From Boseongicola sp. H5 (lineage in GTDB: Bacteria; Pseudomonadota; Alphaproteobacteria; Rhodobacterales; Rhodobacteraceae), in contig JACNMN010000001.1 in the NCBI GenBank assembly GCA_020622165.1, positions 434,001 through 498,000 on the forward strand: a stretch of 64,000 nucleotides of DNA. Direction: 5' to 3'. Below, one piece after another: positions 1-8,373 of the stretch. Both the position numbers and the translations under genes were made by a program. Under the pieces are notes generated by a model. The model had not been told where the DNA came from, made no database searches, and saw nothing but the letters and a program-made list of their open reading frames with translations. How positions within the stretch are numbered: position 1 is the first letter of the stretch; the number at the start of each line of letters is the position of its first letter.

Positions 1-1
1 G

Positions 2-307
2 GACAAGACCAAGGTCTTGCGCGACATGGGCGAACGGGTCGATATTCAGGATGTGAACAGCTTTGTCACCGTGTTGATCCAGTCGGCGACATTCGGGACC
101 TCGGTCGCCGATGCGCTTCGGGTCTATGCCAGCGAGATGCGCGACAAGCGTGTGTTGCGCGCCGAGGAAAAAGCCAACAAGCTGCCCACGAAGCTGACAC
201 TCGGCACGATGATGTTCTGTGTGCCGCCCTTGCTGATCATCCTGATCGGCCCGTCGGTTTACGGGATTGCCCAGAACCTCGGTGGAGCTGGCAGCAGCGG
301 GTTCTGA
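2..307 (+). CDS. tadC: TadC-like type II/IV secretion inner-membrane protein (3' end)
   Basis: The gene is cut by the window edge, so only the last ~101 codons are visible and no true start is present. The visible part has the C-terminal half of a type II secretion F (GspF) domain, with the conserved stretch AEEKANKLPTKLT followed by a hydrophobic segment (MMFCVPPLLIILIGP), and ends in a Gly/Ser-rich tail. TadC is one of the two membrane platform proteins (TadB/TadC) of the Flp/Tad pilus assembly machine. The TPR lipoproteins and prepilin peptidase downstream on the same strand support a tad locus. Assignment to TadC rather than TadB rests on this order. Confidence 0.85.
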   Translation, partial: DKTKVLRDMGERVDIQDVNSFVTVLIQSATFGTSVADALRVYASEMRDKRVLRAEEKANKLPTKLTLGTMMFCVPPLLIILIGPSVYGIAQNLGGAGSSGF

Positions 308-322
308 TCAGGGAGAAGGATC

Positions 323-895
323 ATGATGCGGGGGCTCATCATCATCACCACACTCATCGCGCTGGCCGCCTGCAACAATCAGGCGGCCGTGCCTTTGGGG
401 GCCGAGCGGCAGGGTCTGCCTGCGCCGTCCGGCACGCCTGTCCTGCGCAATGCGGTGGACGGGCTGATCGTGGGCCACCGGCTGATGGATGCCGGCGAAT
501 ACGAGCTGGCGCTGCGGGCCTATACCCGCTCGGCCGCCACCGATGGTACAACGCCCGCGCATCTGTCGGCCATGGGCTCCGCCAATCTGCAACTCGGGCG
601 GCTGGGACAGGCCGAAACCCTGCTGCGCGCGGCGATCGAGGAAGACCCCGATTTCCCCCCCGCCTGGAACAATCTCGGCGTCGTTCTGATGGAACAGGGC
701 GAATACGGCGAGGCGCGGCAGGTCTTTCAGCACGCCTTCGCGCTGGATAGTGGCCAAACAGACTCCATTCGTGAAAACTTGCTGCTGGCTATCGCAAGAA
801 TGGAGAATACCGGGTATATTCCTGAAGATAATGAAAACCGCTATGACTTGGAGCGTCGCGGCGGGGGCCTTTATGTCCTCTACGAGACTCCGTGA
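323..895 (+). CDS. tadD: TPR lipoprotein of the tad locus (TadD-like)
   Basis: This is a 190-residue protein with a lipoprotein signal peptide (lipobox LAAC, Cys17) followed by about three tetratricopeptide repeats. One repeat carries the recognisable stretch PAWNNLGVVLMEQGEYGEA. TadD-type lipoproteins are thought to act as periplasmic pilotins or scaffolds for the outer-membrane secretin of the Tad pilus. The gene starts 15 bases after tadC with a purine-rich RBS (AGGGAGAAGG) and is followed by a second TPR lipoprotein, so the group reads as one operon. The tadD symbol rests on position and domain, not on a family-specific signature. Confidence 0.8.
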   Translation: MMRGLIIITTLIALAACNNQAAVPLGAERQGLPAPSGTPVLRNAVDGLIVGHRLMDAGEYELALRAYTRSAATDGTTPAHLSAMGSANLQLGRLGQAETLLRAAIEEDPDFPPAWNNLGVVLMEQGEYGEARQVFQHAFALDSGQTDSIRENLLLAIARMENTGYIPEDNENRYDLERRGGGLYVLYETP

Positions 896-925
896 ACATA
901 GCGATCGAGCAGTAAGAGGTCGCCA

Positions 926-1783
926 ATGCGCCTGACCACCCGGATCACTCTGGTTGTCGGCTTGTCCGTCGGACTTGCCGCATGCGGAAACTCCGACCGT
1001 GCGGATGTCGATCGCGCGATGGATTCCATGAATGTCATCGACGAGACAAACCTCAACGATATCATGCTGACCGTGGCCGACCCCGAAGAGGCGGTCGCCT
1101 ATTTCCGGCGCGCCTCCGCCGCGGAGCCCGAACGCGTCGACCTGCGACGGGGCCTGGGCCAAAGCCTGATCCGCGCCGGGCGCGCCACCGAGGCCGCAGT
1201 TGTCTGGCGCGCCGTTGTCGACACCGGCGAGGCCACGGATCAGGACCGCGTGGATTTCGCCGACGCGCTGATCCGCAACGGCGATTGGGAAGAAGCCGAG
1301 GCGCAGCTCGATCAGGTGCCCCCCACCTTCGAGACTTTCGAGCGGTACCGTCTGGAAGCGATGATCGCCGACAGCAATCAGGAATGGGAAAACGCCGATA
1401 GTTTTTATGAAACGGCCGTTGGCCTGACGACGCGGCCGGCGGGCGTTCTGAACAACTGGGGCTTTTCCAAGCTGACACGCGGCGACAGCGAAGCCGCCGA
1501 ACGGCTGTTCACCGAGGCCATCACCTACGATCCGAGCCTGTTCACCGCCAAGAACAACCTCGTTCTGGCCCGTGCCGCGCGGGGCCAGTACGGGCTTCCG
1601 CTGGTCCAGATGACCCAGATCGAGCGGGCGCAATTGCTGCACACCGCCGCGCTTGCCGCGATCCGTCAGGGGGAGGTCGATGTGGGCCGCGGCCTGCTGG
1701 CGGAGGCGATCGACGCCCATCCGCAGCATTTCGATGCCGCCGTCCGGGCGTTGCGCGCCCTTGATACCGAGGTTCGCGGCTGA
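926..1783 (+). CDS. second TPR lipoprotein of the tad locus
   Basis: This 285-residue protein has a lipobox (LAAC, Cys20) and several degenerate TPR helices through most of its length, for example NNWGFSKLTRGDSEAAERLF. It lies 30 bases after the TadD-like gene, and its stop overlaps the start of the prepilin peptidase by one base, which indicates translational coupling. Tandem TPR lipoproteins are common in alphaproteobacterial tad loci, where they probably support secretin assembly at the outer membrane. No enzymatic motif is visible. The exact division of labour with the preceding gene cannot be read from sequence. Confidence 0.8.
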   Translation: MRLTTRITLVVGLSVGLAACGNSDRADVDRAMDSMNVIDETNLNDIMLTVADPEEAVAYFRRASAAEPERVDLRRGLGQSLIRAGRATEAAVVWRAVVDTGEATDQDRVDFADALIRNGDWEEAEAQLDQVPPTFETFERYRLEAMIADSNQEWENADSFYETAVGLTTRPAGVLNNWGFSKLTRGDSEAAERLFTEAITYDPSLFTAKNNLVLARAARGQYGLPLVQMTQIERAQLLHTAALAAIRQGEVDVGRGLLAEAIDAHPQHFDAAVRALRALDTEVRG

Positions 1784-2280
1784 TGGAGCTGACATTTGCC
1801 GAAGCCGCCTGGTTCCTGCCCTTCGTGCTGCCGATCTGTCTTTGGGTGGCCTGGTCCGACCTGCGGGAGATGCGGATCCCCAACGTCGCCGTTCTGGCGC
1901 TGGCGGGCGGATTTCTGGCGATCGGGCTGATCGTGTTGCCCTTTGACGCCTATCTTTGGCGTCTGGCGCAGCTTCTGGGCGTATTGGTCATCGGCTTCGT
2001 CATCGCGTCGATCGGAATGGTCGGCGCGGGCGATGCCAAATTCGCCGCCGCCATGGCCCCGTTCATCGCGCCGGGGGACGTGCTGTTCTTCCTGCTGCTC
2101 TTCTCGGTCGTGCTGATCGCCTCCTGGGCGACACATCGCGGGGCCGCCCGGGTTCCGGCGGTCCGCCGCGCCACACCGGATTGGGTATCGTGGGAACGGG
2201 GCAAGCTTTTCCCCATGGGCGTGGCGCTGGCCGGCGCCCTCTCGATCTATCTGATCCTCGGTCTCGGGCTCTGGGCCTGA
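1783..2280 (+). CDS. cpaA: A24-family prepilin peptidase (CpaA/TadV)
   Basis: This is a 165-residue polytopic membrane protein. It carries the two catalytic aspartate motifs of type IV prepilin peptidases: one in SDLREMRIPN (Asp26) and one in GAGDAK (Asp84, the GxGD motif). CpaA/TadV cleaves the leader of Flp pilin and TadE/F pseudopilins at the inner membrane. The length matches the short CpaA/TadV form, which lacks the N-methyltransferase domain of PilD. The start codon overlaps the stop of the preceding TPR gene. No pilin gene is in the window, so its substrates must lie upstream or elsewhere. Confidence 0.93.
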   Translation: MELTFAEAAWFLPFVLPICLWVAWSDLREMRIPNVAVLALAGGFLAIGLIVLPFDAYLWRLAQLLGVLVIGFVIASIGMVGAGDAKFAAAMAPFIAPGDVLFFLLLFSVVLIASWATHRGAARVPAVRRATPDWVSWERGKLFPMGVALAGALSIYLILGLGLWA

Positions 2281-2367
2281 GCCGCTTGAATTGACGGTTT
2301 TTCAAGGCGATCCGCCTAGTTTGTGCCGCATTCATCCGGCAGAATCGCATCAGTCAGAGGGCCTGCA

Positions 2368-3690
2368 ATGAACGTTCAAACTCCCAATGCGACCGACAGT
2401 ATTGCCCCGCCCGCCTTGCGCAAGCTGGGCGATACCGGCCTGCCGATGGTGATGATGCGGGACATCCTGCTGAAAACCATTTTCCGCAAGAACGTCGAAA
2501 CCGCGACCGAGATCTCCGAGGCGATCTGCCTGCCGCTGACCCTGACCCAGGCCCTGATCGACATGGCCCGCGACATGAGCCTGCTGCAGGCAACCGGAAC
2601 GCTGCATGCCACCTCCGGCTCGGAAATGGGCTTTCAGCTCACCGATAACGGCAAGGCCCGCGCGCTGGATGCGCTCAGCCAGTCGGAATATTACGGCGCC
2701 ATGCCGGTTCCGCTTGAGGCCTACAAGGTCCAGACGAAGCGGCAGTCCATCCGTGACATTCATCTGACGCGCGAGATGCTGGAAACCTCCATGGGGCATC
2801 TGATCCTGCCCAAGGGCCTGATCGATCAGCTTGGCCCCGCGGTGGGATCCGGGCGTTCCGTCCTGCTTTACGGTCCGCCGGGCAACGGCAAATCCTCCAT
2901 CGCCGAGGGTATCCGCGCGGCGATGGGCGATACCATCTACATTCCACGCGCGCTGAGCTATGCGGGTCAGGTCATCACCCTGTTCGACCCGATCGTGCAT
3001 ACGCCGGTCAGCGAACCCGAAGTGACCGGCGGCAGCAGCCTGCGCAAGGCTTCGGCCCGGTTCGACACCCGCTATCTGTTGTGCAAGCGGCCCACTGTGA
3101 TGACCGGGGGCGAACTGATGCTCAGCATGCTCGACCTGAACTACAACGCGGTCAGCCGCACCTATCAGGCCAGCCTGCAACTCAAATCCTCAGGCGGCGT
3201 TTTCATCGTCGACGATCTTGGCCGCCAGGAAGAGCCGCCACAGGCTCTGATCAACCGCTGGATTGTGCCGATGGAAGCCGGATACGATATTCTGGCGCTG
3301 CAATCCGGCGAGAAATTCGAGGTGCCCTTCGATACGCTGGTGATCTTCTCCACCAACTTCCACCCGAACGAACTGTTCGACCAGGCGGCGCTTCGCCGGA
3401 TCTTCTTCAAGGTCAAGATCGACGGGCCCACGCAGGAGGAATTCCTGAAGGTCTTTGCCATGGTCGCGCGCAAGAAAAAGGTGCCGCTGAACGAGGAAAC
3501 CCTCGTCCACATGCTCAAGGTCCGTTATCCGAAAATCAACAACCTCTACGCCAATTATCATGCGAATTTCCTGATCGACCAGTTGATCGCGATCTGCGAA
3601 TTCGAAGGCATTCCCTATCAGATGCGGCCCGATCTGATCGATCGCGCGTGGGAAAACATGTATGTGAAAGAGGAAGCCATCGTACACTGA
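2368..3690 (+). CDS. AAA family ATPase with N-terminal winged-helix-like region, end of tad locus
   Basis: This is a 440-residue cytoplasmic ATPase. The ATG at 2368 is chosen because AGAGG lies 8-12 bases upstream; a longer reading from 2323 adds 15 unlikely residues. Residues ~20-110 look like a winged-helix or MoxR-like N-terminal region. Walker A is GPPGNGKS (about 169-176), and a Walker B-like segment (FIVDDLG) and sensor region follow. Its place directly after the prepilin peptidase suggests a role with the Tad pilus, but the interval of 87 bases leaves room for its own promoter. Its substrate is unknown. It is not the pilus secretion ATPase TadA, which has different motifs. Confidence 0.8.
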   Translation: MNVQTPNATDSIAPPALRKLGDTGLPMVMMRDILLKTIFRKNVETATEISEAICLPLTLTQALIDMARDMSLLQATGTLHATSGSEMGFQLTDNGKARALDALSQSEYYGAMPVPLEAYKVQTKRQSIRDIHLTREMLETSMGHLILPKGLIDQLGPAVGSGRSVLLYGPPGNGKSSIAEGIRAAMGDTIYIPRALSYAGQVITLFDPIVHTPVSEPEVTGGSSLRKASARFDTRYLLCKRPTVMTGGELMLSMLDLNYNAVSRTYQASLQLKSSGGVFIVDDLGRQEEPPQALINRWIVPMEAGYDILALQSGEKFEVPFDTLVIFSTNFHPNELFDQAALRRIFFKVKIDGPTQEEFLKVFAMVARKKKVPLNEETLVHMLKVRYPKINNLYANYHANFLIDQLIAICEFEGIPYQMRPDLIDRAWENMYVKEEAIVH

Positions 3691-3765
3691 CGCGGGCCGC
3701 CGCCGCGCAACCCATCGGTTACGAAAGGGGCTGACCCGGGCCCGCGCAGGCATTATCTCTGCCGC

Positions 3766-6183
3766 ATGACGGCATTGCCCCCGGAAATAGACAACTGGTT
3801 CCATGCCCGTGGCTGGTCGATACATCCGCACCAGCAGCGGATGTGGGAGCTTTCCTCGGAACCCTGTCAATTGCTGATCGCGCCCACCGGCGGCGGCAAG
3901 ACCATGGCGGGCTTCCTGCCCACGCTGGCGGAGCTTGCCGATGGCCAGCACCAGGGTCTGCACACGCTCTATATCTCGCCCCTGAAGGCTCTCGCGGCCG
4001 ACATCAAACGCAATCTGCGGACCCCGGTGGAGGAGATCGGCCTGCCGATCCGTATCGAGGATCGGACCGGCGACACCACCCAGACGCAACGAAAACGCCA
4101 GCGCGCCGATCCCCCGCATATCCTGCTAACCACGCCGGAAAGTCTGGCGCTGCTCACCTCCTACGAGGATGCGGGCCACATGTTCAAAGGTCTGCAACGG
4201 GTGATCGTCGACGAGATTCACGCCCTTGCCGAAAGCAAACGCGGCGACCAGTTGATGCTGGCGCTGTCGCGCTTGTCAACGCTTGCGCCCGGATTGCGCC
4301 GGGTCGGTCTTTCCGCCACGGTCGAAGACCCGCCCGCCATCGCCCGCATTCTTGCCCGCCATCCCGACCCCTGCCAGATACTGGAGGCCGATCCCGGGCC
4401 CGACCCGGATATCTCGATGCTGGAAACCAGCGACCGCCCGCCCTGGTCCGGCGGCGGGGGCCGCTATGCGATCCCGGCGGTTCTGGAACAGGTGAAGGCC
4501 CACAAGACCACGCTGATCTTCCACAATACCCGTGCGCAGGCGGAGATCTTCTTCCATCATCTCTGGCTCGCCAATGAAGACCGGATGCCCATCGGCATCC
4601 ATCACGGCGCCCTGTCCCGCGAACAACGCGAGAAGGTGGAGGCAGCGATGGTCGCGGGCGAGCTGCGCGCGATTGTCTGCACCGGCTCGCTTGATCTGGG
4701 CATTGACTGGGGCGATGTGGATCTCGTCATTCAGGTGGGCGCGCCGAAAAACGTCAAACGGCTGGTCCAGCGGATCGGCCGGGCCAATCATCGCTACAAC
4801 GCGCCGTCGAAGGCACTTCTGGTGCCCGCGAACCGGTTCGAGGTTGTCGAATGCGTCGCCGCATTGGAGGCCGCGCGCGATCATGATCTGGACGGCGAGC
4901 CGATGGGGGACGGCCCGCTGGATGTGCTGTGCCAGCATATCCTGATCCGCGCGGCCGCAGGGCCCTTTGCCGCCGATGATCTCTATGCCGAGGTCATCTC
5001 GACCGGGGCCTATGCCGCTCTCTCCCGCGACAGGTTCGACCGGTGCCTGGATTTCTGCGCCACCGGGGGATACGCGCTTAAATCCTATGATCGCTGGCAA
5101 AAACTGATCCTGAGACCTGATGGGTACTGGCAGTTGCGCGACCCGCGGGCCGCGCGCCAGATCCGTATGAATATCGGCACGATCCTTGCCTCCGACAAGC
5201 TGAAGGTGCGCCTGAAACATACCCGTGGCGGCATGCCCCTCGGCGAGGTGGAGGAGGAGTTTGCGGCCACGCTGATGAAGGGAGACACGTTTCTGATCGG
5301 CGGCCAGATCGTGCGCTACGAAGGGTTGCGCGAGATGACCATCGAGGTCACGCGCAGCCCGTCGGACAAACCCAAGGTCGCGACCTTCATGGGCAGCAAA
5401 TTTGCCACGTCGACCCAGCTTTCCGACAGGATCCTTGCCATGTTCCGGCAGGAGGACTGGCCCAACCTGCCCGCCCACACGGCCGAATGGCTGGCGCTGC
5501 AACGCGAGGTGTCCCGTCTGCCGGAGCGCGACCGTTTGCTCGTGGAAAGCTTTCCCCATGACGGCCGCGAACATGTCTGCGTTTACGGATTTGCCGGCAA
5601 GAACGCGCAGCAGACCCTTGGGCTTCTGCTCACCCAACGCATGGAGGAGGAGGGGCTGAATCCGCTTGGCTTCGTCTCCACCGATTATGCGACGCTGATC
5701 TGGGGGCTTGATCCGCTGAAGGACGCCAAGCCGCTCTTTTCACGCGAAAATCTGACCGAGACGATGGAAATCTGGCTGTCCGGAAACGCGGTGATGAAAC
5801 GCACCTTCAAGGGGGCGGCCATCATCGCCGGGTTGATTGACCGGAACATGCCCGCAGGCAAGCGCAAGACCGGGCGGCAGGCGACATTTTCGACAGATAT
5901 CCTTTACGATACGCTTCGGAAATACGATCCCACCCATGTGATGCTGGAGATCACGAGGGCGGAGGCGATGCGCGGCATGGTCGATTACGGCCGGATCGAT
6001 ACCATGCTGACCCGGATCGGCGACAGGATAGACCATGTGCAACTGCCGCGACTGACGCCGCTGGCCGCGCCGCTTTTTCTGGAGGTGGGCCGGGTTGCCG
6101 TCAAAGGCCGCGCAGAGCAGCGCCTGGTGGAGGAAGAGGCCGCCCGCCTGATGGCCGAAGCGGGACTGCCTGCGGCCGGATAG
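3766..6183 (+). CDS. Lhr-type DEXH-box DNA helicase (ligase-associated DNA damage response family)
   Basis: This is an 805-residue superfamily 2 helicase. Walker A (APTGGGKT) is at 39-46 and motif II is DEIH at 149-152. Motif III-like LSAT and motif VI-like QRIGRANH also follow, along with a long C-terminal Lhr-core region. In many proteobacteria this family sits in a four-gene set with an ATP-dependent DNA ligase, an MBL-fold exonuclease and the PdeM nuclease, and is linked to DNA repair. Here only the PdeM-like gene follows, 148 bases downstream. The start ATG follows a short leader. Family assignment is firm; the exact repair role is inferred from the family. Confidence 0.9.
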   Translation: MTALPPEIDNWFHARGWSIHPHQQRMWELSSEPCQLLIAPTGGGKTMAGFLPTLAELADGQHQGLHTLYISPLKALAADIKRNLRTPVEEIGLPIRIEDRTGDTTQTQRKRQRADPPHILLTTPESLALLTSYEDAGHMFKGLQRVIVDEIHALAESKRGDQLMLALSRLSTLAPGLRRVGLSATVEDPPAIARILARHPDPCQILEADPGPDPDISMLETSDRPPWSGGGGRYAIPAVLEQVKAHKTTLIFHNTRAQAEIFFHHLWLANEDRMPIGIHHGALSREQREKVEAAMVAGELRAIVCTGSLDLGIDWGDVDLVIQVGAPKNVKRLVQRIGRANHRYNAPSKALLVPANRFEVVECVAALEAARDHDLDGEPMGDGPLDVLCQHILIRAAAGPFAADDLYAEVISTGAYAALSRDRFDRCLDFCATGGYALKSYDRWQKLILRPDGYWQLRDPRAARQIRMNIGTILASDKLKVRLKHTRGGMPLGEVEEEFAATLMKGDTFLIGGQIVRYEGLREMTIEVTRSPSDKPKVATFMGSKFATSTQLSDRILAMFRQEDWPNLPAHTAEWLALQREVSRLPERDRLLVESFPHDGREHVCVYGFAGKNAQQTLGLLLTQRMEEEGLNPLGFVSTDYATLIWGLDPLKDAKPLFSRENLTETMEIWLSGNAVMKRTFKGAAIIAGLIDRNMPAGKRKTGRQATFSTDILYDTLRKYDPTHVMLEITRAEAMRGMVDYGRIDTMLTRIGDRIDHVQLPRLTPLAAPLFLEVGRVAVKGRAEQRLVEEEAARLMAEAGLPAAG

Positions 6184-6331
6184 GTGACGAAAACGCCCCC
6201 GGTTTCGAGCTTAAGTCGACCCTTTCCGTGCCCCGGCCCATCCCCCGGATGCACCCGCGGGCATCGGATGCAGCGGCAGTCCCTGTCGCGATGCCTTGCA
6301 AGACCCGCTGCGCCGTGCCATCGAACGAAGC

Positions 6332-6994
6332 ATGAACGGATACAGCTTCACCTTTGCCGGGTTACAGCTTGAGGCGCTGCGCTCAGGCGCGCTTTGGTGG
6401 GAGGCCGAGGGCCTGCTTTGCGTGTCGGATCTGCATCTTGGAAAATCCGAACGAATGGCCCGCCGGGGCGGCCCCATGCTGCCGCCTTACGAGGTGCGGG
6501 ACACGCTGATCAGGCTTGAGGACGATCTGACCGCGACGGCCGCGCAGACGGTTATTTGCCTGGGCGACAGTTTCGATGACCTTGCCGCCGCCGGCGCGCT
6601 GAGCGACGAGATGACCGCGTGGCTTGCCACGCTGATGGCCGGGCGCCGCTGGATCTGGATCGAAGGCAATCACGATGCAGGCCCGGTCGATCTGGGCGGC
6701 ACCCATCTCAGCTGTTTCCGGGCCGGCCCGCTCAGCTTTCGCCATATCGCGGAGCCGGGTGAAAAGTACGAGATTTCAGGCCATTACCACCCCAAAGCCA
6801 AGGTGCCGACAAGGGCACGACATGTCACACGACCCTGTTTTCTGATAGATGAGATGCGGGTGATCATGCCCGCCTACGGCACCTATACCGGCGGGCTGCA
6901 CAGCCATGATGCGGCGCTGGCCGGGTTGATGGGCCCCGGCGCCACCGCAATCCTACTGAGCGACCCGCCTGTCCGGGTTCCGATGCCCCGCTAG
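6332..6994 (+). CDS. pdeM: PdeM-type metallophosphoesterase (ligase-associated endonuclease)
   Basis: This 220-residue calcineurin-like phosphoesterase shows all the metal-binding blocks: DLHLGK, GDSFDD, GNHD and GHYHPK. PdeM-family proteins accompany Lhr-type helicases in a DNA-repair gene set, and that pairing is seen here. The start at 6332 is preferred over 6296 because the family begins close to the first metal motif, but the RBS (GAAG) is weak. The last four bases overlap the 3' end of the LytTR gene on the other strand, so the two genes converge without a terminator between them. Confidence 0.88.
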   Translation: MNGYSFTFAGLQLEALRSGALWWEAEGLLCVSDLHLGKSERMARRGGPMLPPYEVRDTLIRLEDDLTATAAQTVICLGDSFDDLAAAGALSDEMTAWLATLMAGRRWIWIEGNHDAGPVDLGGTHLSCFRAGPLSFRHIAEPGEKYEISGHYHPKAKVPTRARHVTRPCFLIDEMRVIMPAYGTYTGGLHSHDAALAGLMGPGATAILLSDPPVRVPMPR

Positions 6995-7794
6995 AACCGG
7001 GTGACATCGCCGGGCAAGTCCTGCTGATATGCCTGGCTGACCGGCAGGCGGCGGCCGCAGGGCAACACCGCGAAGACGCGCCTGCCGCGCTGTTCCACCC
7101 GCGATACGGCATGCCGCGCCACCCAGTGGGATCGGTGAATCCGAACGCCGTCATAGCCGTCCAGCTCGGCCAGCGCGTCGGAAAACCGCATCAGGATACG
7201 GTCCTTGCCGTCACGGGTGACGACCTCCAGATAATGGCCGTCTGCCTTGATGTGCATAAGCTCGTTGCCCAGCTCCCGGGGCAGGCGGCGCAGAAACGGC
7301 ACGTCCTCCTCGGGCTTTGCCGTCCCGGCTTCCTGCTCCGGAAGGGCTCGCGGCGCGGCCTCCCCGTCCTCCTCTTCATCGCCCTGCAGATAAAGCCGGA
7401 TCAGGACAACGACCATACACACCACAAGGACCACCGACATGTGCCAGCCGATACCGGGCAGATCGTCGGCCGGGATCTGATAGACATATCGGTTATAGGC
7501 CCAGACCGCCGGTCCGAGAGACAGCCCCATGATCGCGCTGCTGGCCATGTCCACGGCAAATCTGCTTCCGGTGAGCCGTCTGGCCACCCATGCCTTGGTC
7601 AGGCGCGCAAGCAGGATCGACGCTCCGATCAGGCCGCCCCAATACACCGCCCGCTCTGTCACCGACATGGAAACATAGGTGCCGAACGGCCCGACCATCG
7701 TGGCCAGAAGGCTTGCGGCAAACCACCCGGATGTGACCGGCGAGCGAACAATCCGGATGGCCAGATGACGGAGATCGCAATTGTCGGTTTGCAT
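6991..7794 (-). CDS. membrane-anchored LytTR-domain transcription regulator
   Basis: This 267-residue protein has about four transmembrane helices in its N-terminal ~140 residues, an acidic linker (EGDEEEDGEAAP), and a C-terminal LytTR DNA-binding domain (about 170-260; note NELMHIKADGHYLEVVT and RIHRSHWVARHAV). There is no receiver domain, so it is not a classical response regulator and presumably senses a signal in or at the membrane. The ATG at 7794 is chosen for the strong GGGGGAAG just upstream; longer readings start in the AT-rich promoter region. It is transcribed divergently from the thioesterase gene. A 19-bp palindrome lies between them and is a candidate operator. Confidence 0.87.
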   Translation of the reverse strand: MQTDNCDLRHLAIRIVRSPVTSGWFAASLLATMVGPFGTYVSMSVTERAVYWGGLIGASILLARLTKAWVARRLTGSRFAVDMASSAIMGLSLGPAVWAYNRYVYQIPADDLPGIGWHMSVVLVVCMVVVLIRLYLQGDEEEDGEAAPRALPEQEAGTAKPEEDVPFLRRLPRELGNELMHIKADGHYLEVVTRDGKDRILMRFSDALAELDGYDGVRIHRSHWVARHAVSRVEQRGRRVFAVLPCGRRLPVSQAYQQDLPGDVTRF

Positions 7795-7872
7795 CTTCCC
7801 CCGGTTCAGTCTGAGTTTGGCGCGGCTCCTGTCCCAACGCGAGAAAGTTATGATAAACCATGATTTCGATAA

Positions 7873-7891
7873 GTGTAGATCGGATATACAC
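7873..7891. promoter_or_regulatory. 19-bp palindrome in divergent promoter region (candidate operator)
   Basis: The sequence GTGTAGATCGGATATACAC matches its own reverse complement at 16 of 18 non-central positions, giving GTGTA-N-ATC-N-GAT-N-TACAC. It lies in the AT-rich gap between the LytTR regulator (start 7794) and the thioesterase (start 7908), only 16 bases before the latter. Symmetry and position suggest a dimeric repressor or regulator site. LytTR proteins usually bind direct repeats, so the binder may be another protein. The regulatory role is inferred. Confidence 0.5.
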
Positions 7892-7907
7892 AAAGGCGTG
7901 ATAATTT

Positions 7908-8312
7908 ATGCGAGACCGAATTGCGAAAAGCTTTCATAAGCAAGGGTTTATGCGCAGTCTCGATGCACGGATCGACTCCGTCGCGGCAGGCCGGGTCACG
8001 CTTTCCGCGCCGGTCGTCCCGGCGACGTCGCAGCAACACGGGTTTGCCCATGCCGGGCTGACCTTCGCGCTTGGCGACAGCGCCTCGGGCTATGCGGCGT
8101 TGAGCCAGATGCCCGAAGACAGCGAGGTGATGACCGTCGAGATGAAAATCAATCTGATCGCGCCTGCCGACGGGGTCCGCCTCTGGGCGCATGGGGAGGT
8201 GATGAAACCCGGTCGCCGGCTGGTGATCACACGCTGCACCGTGGAGGTCGAGCGCGCCGATGGCAGCCGCCGGGACGTGGCCCTGTTGCAGGGCACGATG
8301 ATCCCGGTCTGA
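7908..8312 (+). CDS. PaaI-type hotdog-fold acyl-CoA thioesterase
   Basis: This 134-residue single-domain hotdog protein has the family core QQHGFAHAGLTFALGDSASG, where the HG(x)HAG-type loop and the following acidic residue make the thioester site. It ends in the strand pattern expected of PaaI/YbgC-like enzymes. The likely reaction is hydrolysis of an acyl- or aryl-CoA in the cytoplasm; the substrate cannot be read from sequence. It stands alone, diverging from a LytTR regulator. AAAGCTTTC and similar sequences nearby do not form a clear RBS, so the start is slightly uncertain. Confidence 0.85.
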   Translation: MRDRIAKSFHKQGFMRSLDARIDSVAAGRVTLSAPVVPATSQQHGFAHAGLTFALGDSASGYAALSQMPEDSEVMTVEMKINLIAPADGVRLWAHGEVMKPGRRLVITRCTVEVERADGSRRDVALLQGTMIPV

Positions 8313-8373
8313 GCGTGTTTCACCGAGGCCGTTGACGTCGCATCGGCGCGCGCGCTCCCGGCAATCTCCCTGA

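Noticed and set aside
308-1795. 495-codon minus-strand frame over the tad TPR genes
   Set aside because: The plus strand holds two lipoproteins with lipoboxes, so this is antisense noise.
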